23,608 bases of DNA from Bacillota bacterium (GTDB lineage Bacteria; Bacillota; Dethiobacteria; Dethiobacterales; Dethiobacteraceae). The notes below the pieces were generated by a model, which saw nothing but the letters and a program-made list of their open reading frames with translations, searched no databases and had not been told where the DNA came from. Of this stretch, positions 23,020 through 23,608 are shown piece after piece. Every line of letters begins with the position of its first letter. Within the stretch, counting starts at the first letter, position 1. Position numbers and translations under genes: made by a program. Location of the stretch: the NCBI GenBank assembly GCA_024650095.1, contig JANKMV010000001.1, forward strand, positions 11,095 to 34,702, in the 5' to 3' direction.

Positions 23020-23451
23020 CTATAAAGAGTAGACTGCTTCCCCATCTAACACACGAATTCCCTTCGCCTGTAGCGCCTTTACTGCACCGTCACAATCTTC
23101 CACCCGGAAGATGACAAGGGCATCTTGCGATGCATGCCCCACAAAGGCATAAAGGTATTCGATATTAATGCCACCCTGCCCCAAATATTCTAACACATCG
23201 GCCAAACCACCGGGACGATCCGGGACATCTACCGCGATCACTTCTGTTTCACTCACCATAAAACCTTCGTCTCGCAAGATGCGATTAGCTTCATTTGGCT
23301 TACTGACAATGAGACGTAAAATCCCGAAATCCGTAGTGTCCGCTATCGATAATGCACGAATGTTAATTCCATTAATCCCTAGGGATCGTGTAACATCTGC
23401 GAGGCGACCCGATTTATTCTCTAAAAAAACCGAAATCTGTTTAACCTTCAC
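23020..23451 (-). CDS. Tandem ACT-domain protein, likely amino-acid sensor
   Basis: The 143-aa protein is two ACT domains and nothing else: residues 1-68 (QISVFLENKSGRLADVTRSLG, NIRALSIADTTDFGILRLIV) and ~70-143 (VIAVDVPDRPGGLADVLEYLG, NIEYLYAFVGHASQDALVIFRV). ACT domains bind amino acids and regulate enzymes or transcripts. Stand-alone tandem ACT proteins are a frequent neighbour of paaK and iorAB, where an aromatic ligand is presumed; that ligand is inference. GTG start at 23451, 5 bases after GGAGGG. It is followed by a strong terminator before paaK. Confidence 0.9.
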   Translation of the reverse strand: MKVKQISVFLENKSGRLADVTRSLGINGINIRALSIADTTDFGILRLIVSKPNEANRILRDEGFMVSETEVIAVDVPDRPGGLADVLEYLGQGGINIEYLYAFVGHASQDALVIFRVEDCDGAVKALQAKGIRVLDGEAVYSL

Positions 23452-23508
23452 GTGAACCCTCCTTCAGGCACTATCATGTTTTATTCGACAATGCCGCTTG
23501 TTTTCCTG

Positions 23509-23608
23509 CTATTTTGCCCATTGTCTACATAATTCAATAACACGGATACTAACACCACGTATATAAAGCAATTTCGACAAAGAAGGAGAATCTTCCTCTA
23601 ATTCCACC
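23509..23608 (-). CDS. Possible C-terminal fragment of an unidentified gene, cut by the window edge
   Basis: On the minus strand one frame is open from the window edge to TAG at 23511-23509, giving 32 codons: ELEEDSPSLSKLLYIRGVS then IRVIELCRQWAK. The other two forward frames of that strand stop sooner or read less protein-like. I do not recognise the family. It lies 57 bases upstream of the ACT gene on the same strand. Such a short open stretch can occur by chance, so this is tentative. Confidence 0.35.
   Translation of the reverse strand, partial: VELEEDSPSLSKLLYIRGVSIRVIELCRQWAK

Overview
The window looks like a chromosomal segment of an anaerobic, low-to-mid GC, flagellated Bacillota (Clostridia or Negativicutes type). 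This rests on the Bacillus-like flgM-flgN-flgK-flgL-fliW order, sigma-28 type promoters, one SAM-I riboswitch and two T-box leaders, a pgs/cap polyglutamate operon, ferredoxin-linked 2-oxoacid metabolism and strong Shine-Dalgarno sequences. The species cannot be named from the sequence. No mobile element, CRISPR array, rRNA or pseudogene was seen.

Region 1 (1-4064) is motility. A sigma-28 type promoter drives flgM, flgN, flgK, flgL and a left-edge-truncated fliW, all on the minus strand. A comFB-family gene runs divergently and ends in a terminator that also faces the next operon. Region 2 (4062-9303) is a poly-gamma-glutamate capsule operon on the minus strand: a CapA-like protein that has lost its metallophosphatase ligands, CapB/PgsB, CapC/PgsC, and an 829-aa membrane-anchored protein fusing a second degenerate CapA-like domain to a complete gamma-glutamyltransferase (CapD-like). 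A strong sigma-28 match (TAAA-N15-GCCGATTA) lies upstream, so capsule and flagella may share a regulon.

Region 3 (9486-9689) holds tRNA-Thr(CGU) with promoter and terminator. Region 4 (9716-14320) is a sulfur hub. A SAM-I riboswitch controls a homocysteine-biosynthesis (DUF39) gene, a NIL/ferredoxin partner and a UPF0280 gene. Divergent from it, a CoA-disulfide/persulfide reductase with a rhodanese domain is driven by a promoter whose start site is covered by a CsoR/CstR-like palindrome. Together they could release sulfide from persulfides and use it to make homocysteine when SAM is low.

Region 5 (14364-15238) is a DUF2975 membrane protein with a small XRE-type regulator. Region 6 (15268-23451) centres on aromatic amino acids: a T-box leader with a probable Phe (UUC) specifier before a 43-aa symporter accessory protein and an SSS-family transporter; a second T-box before a PLP aminotransferase; and a paaK-iorA-iorB operon followed upstream by a tandem ACT-domain gene. 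The chain would be uptake, transamination to an arylpyruvate, oxidative decarboxylation to arylacetyl-CoA, and CoA-ester/ATP interconversion by PaaK.

Several start codons were moved from the longest-ORF position because the upstream start sits on a promoter, riboswitch or Shine-Dalgarno sequence: flgL, flgK, flgM, the capA-like gene, the DUF39 gene, the NIL ferredoxin, the aminotransferase and iorB.
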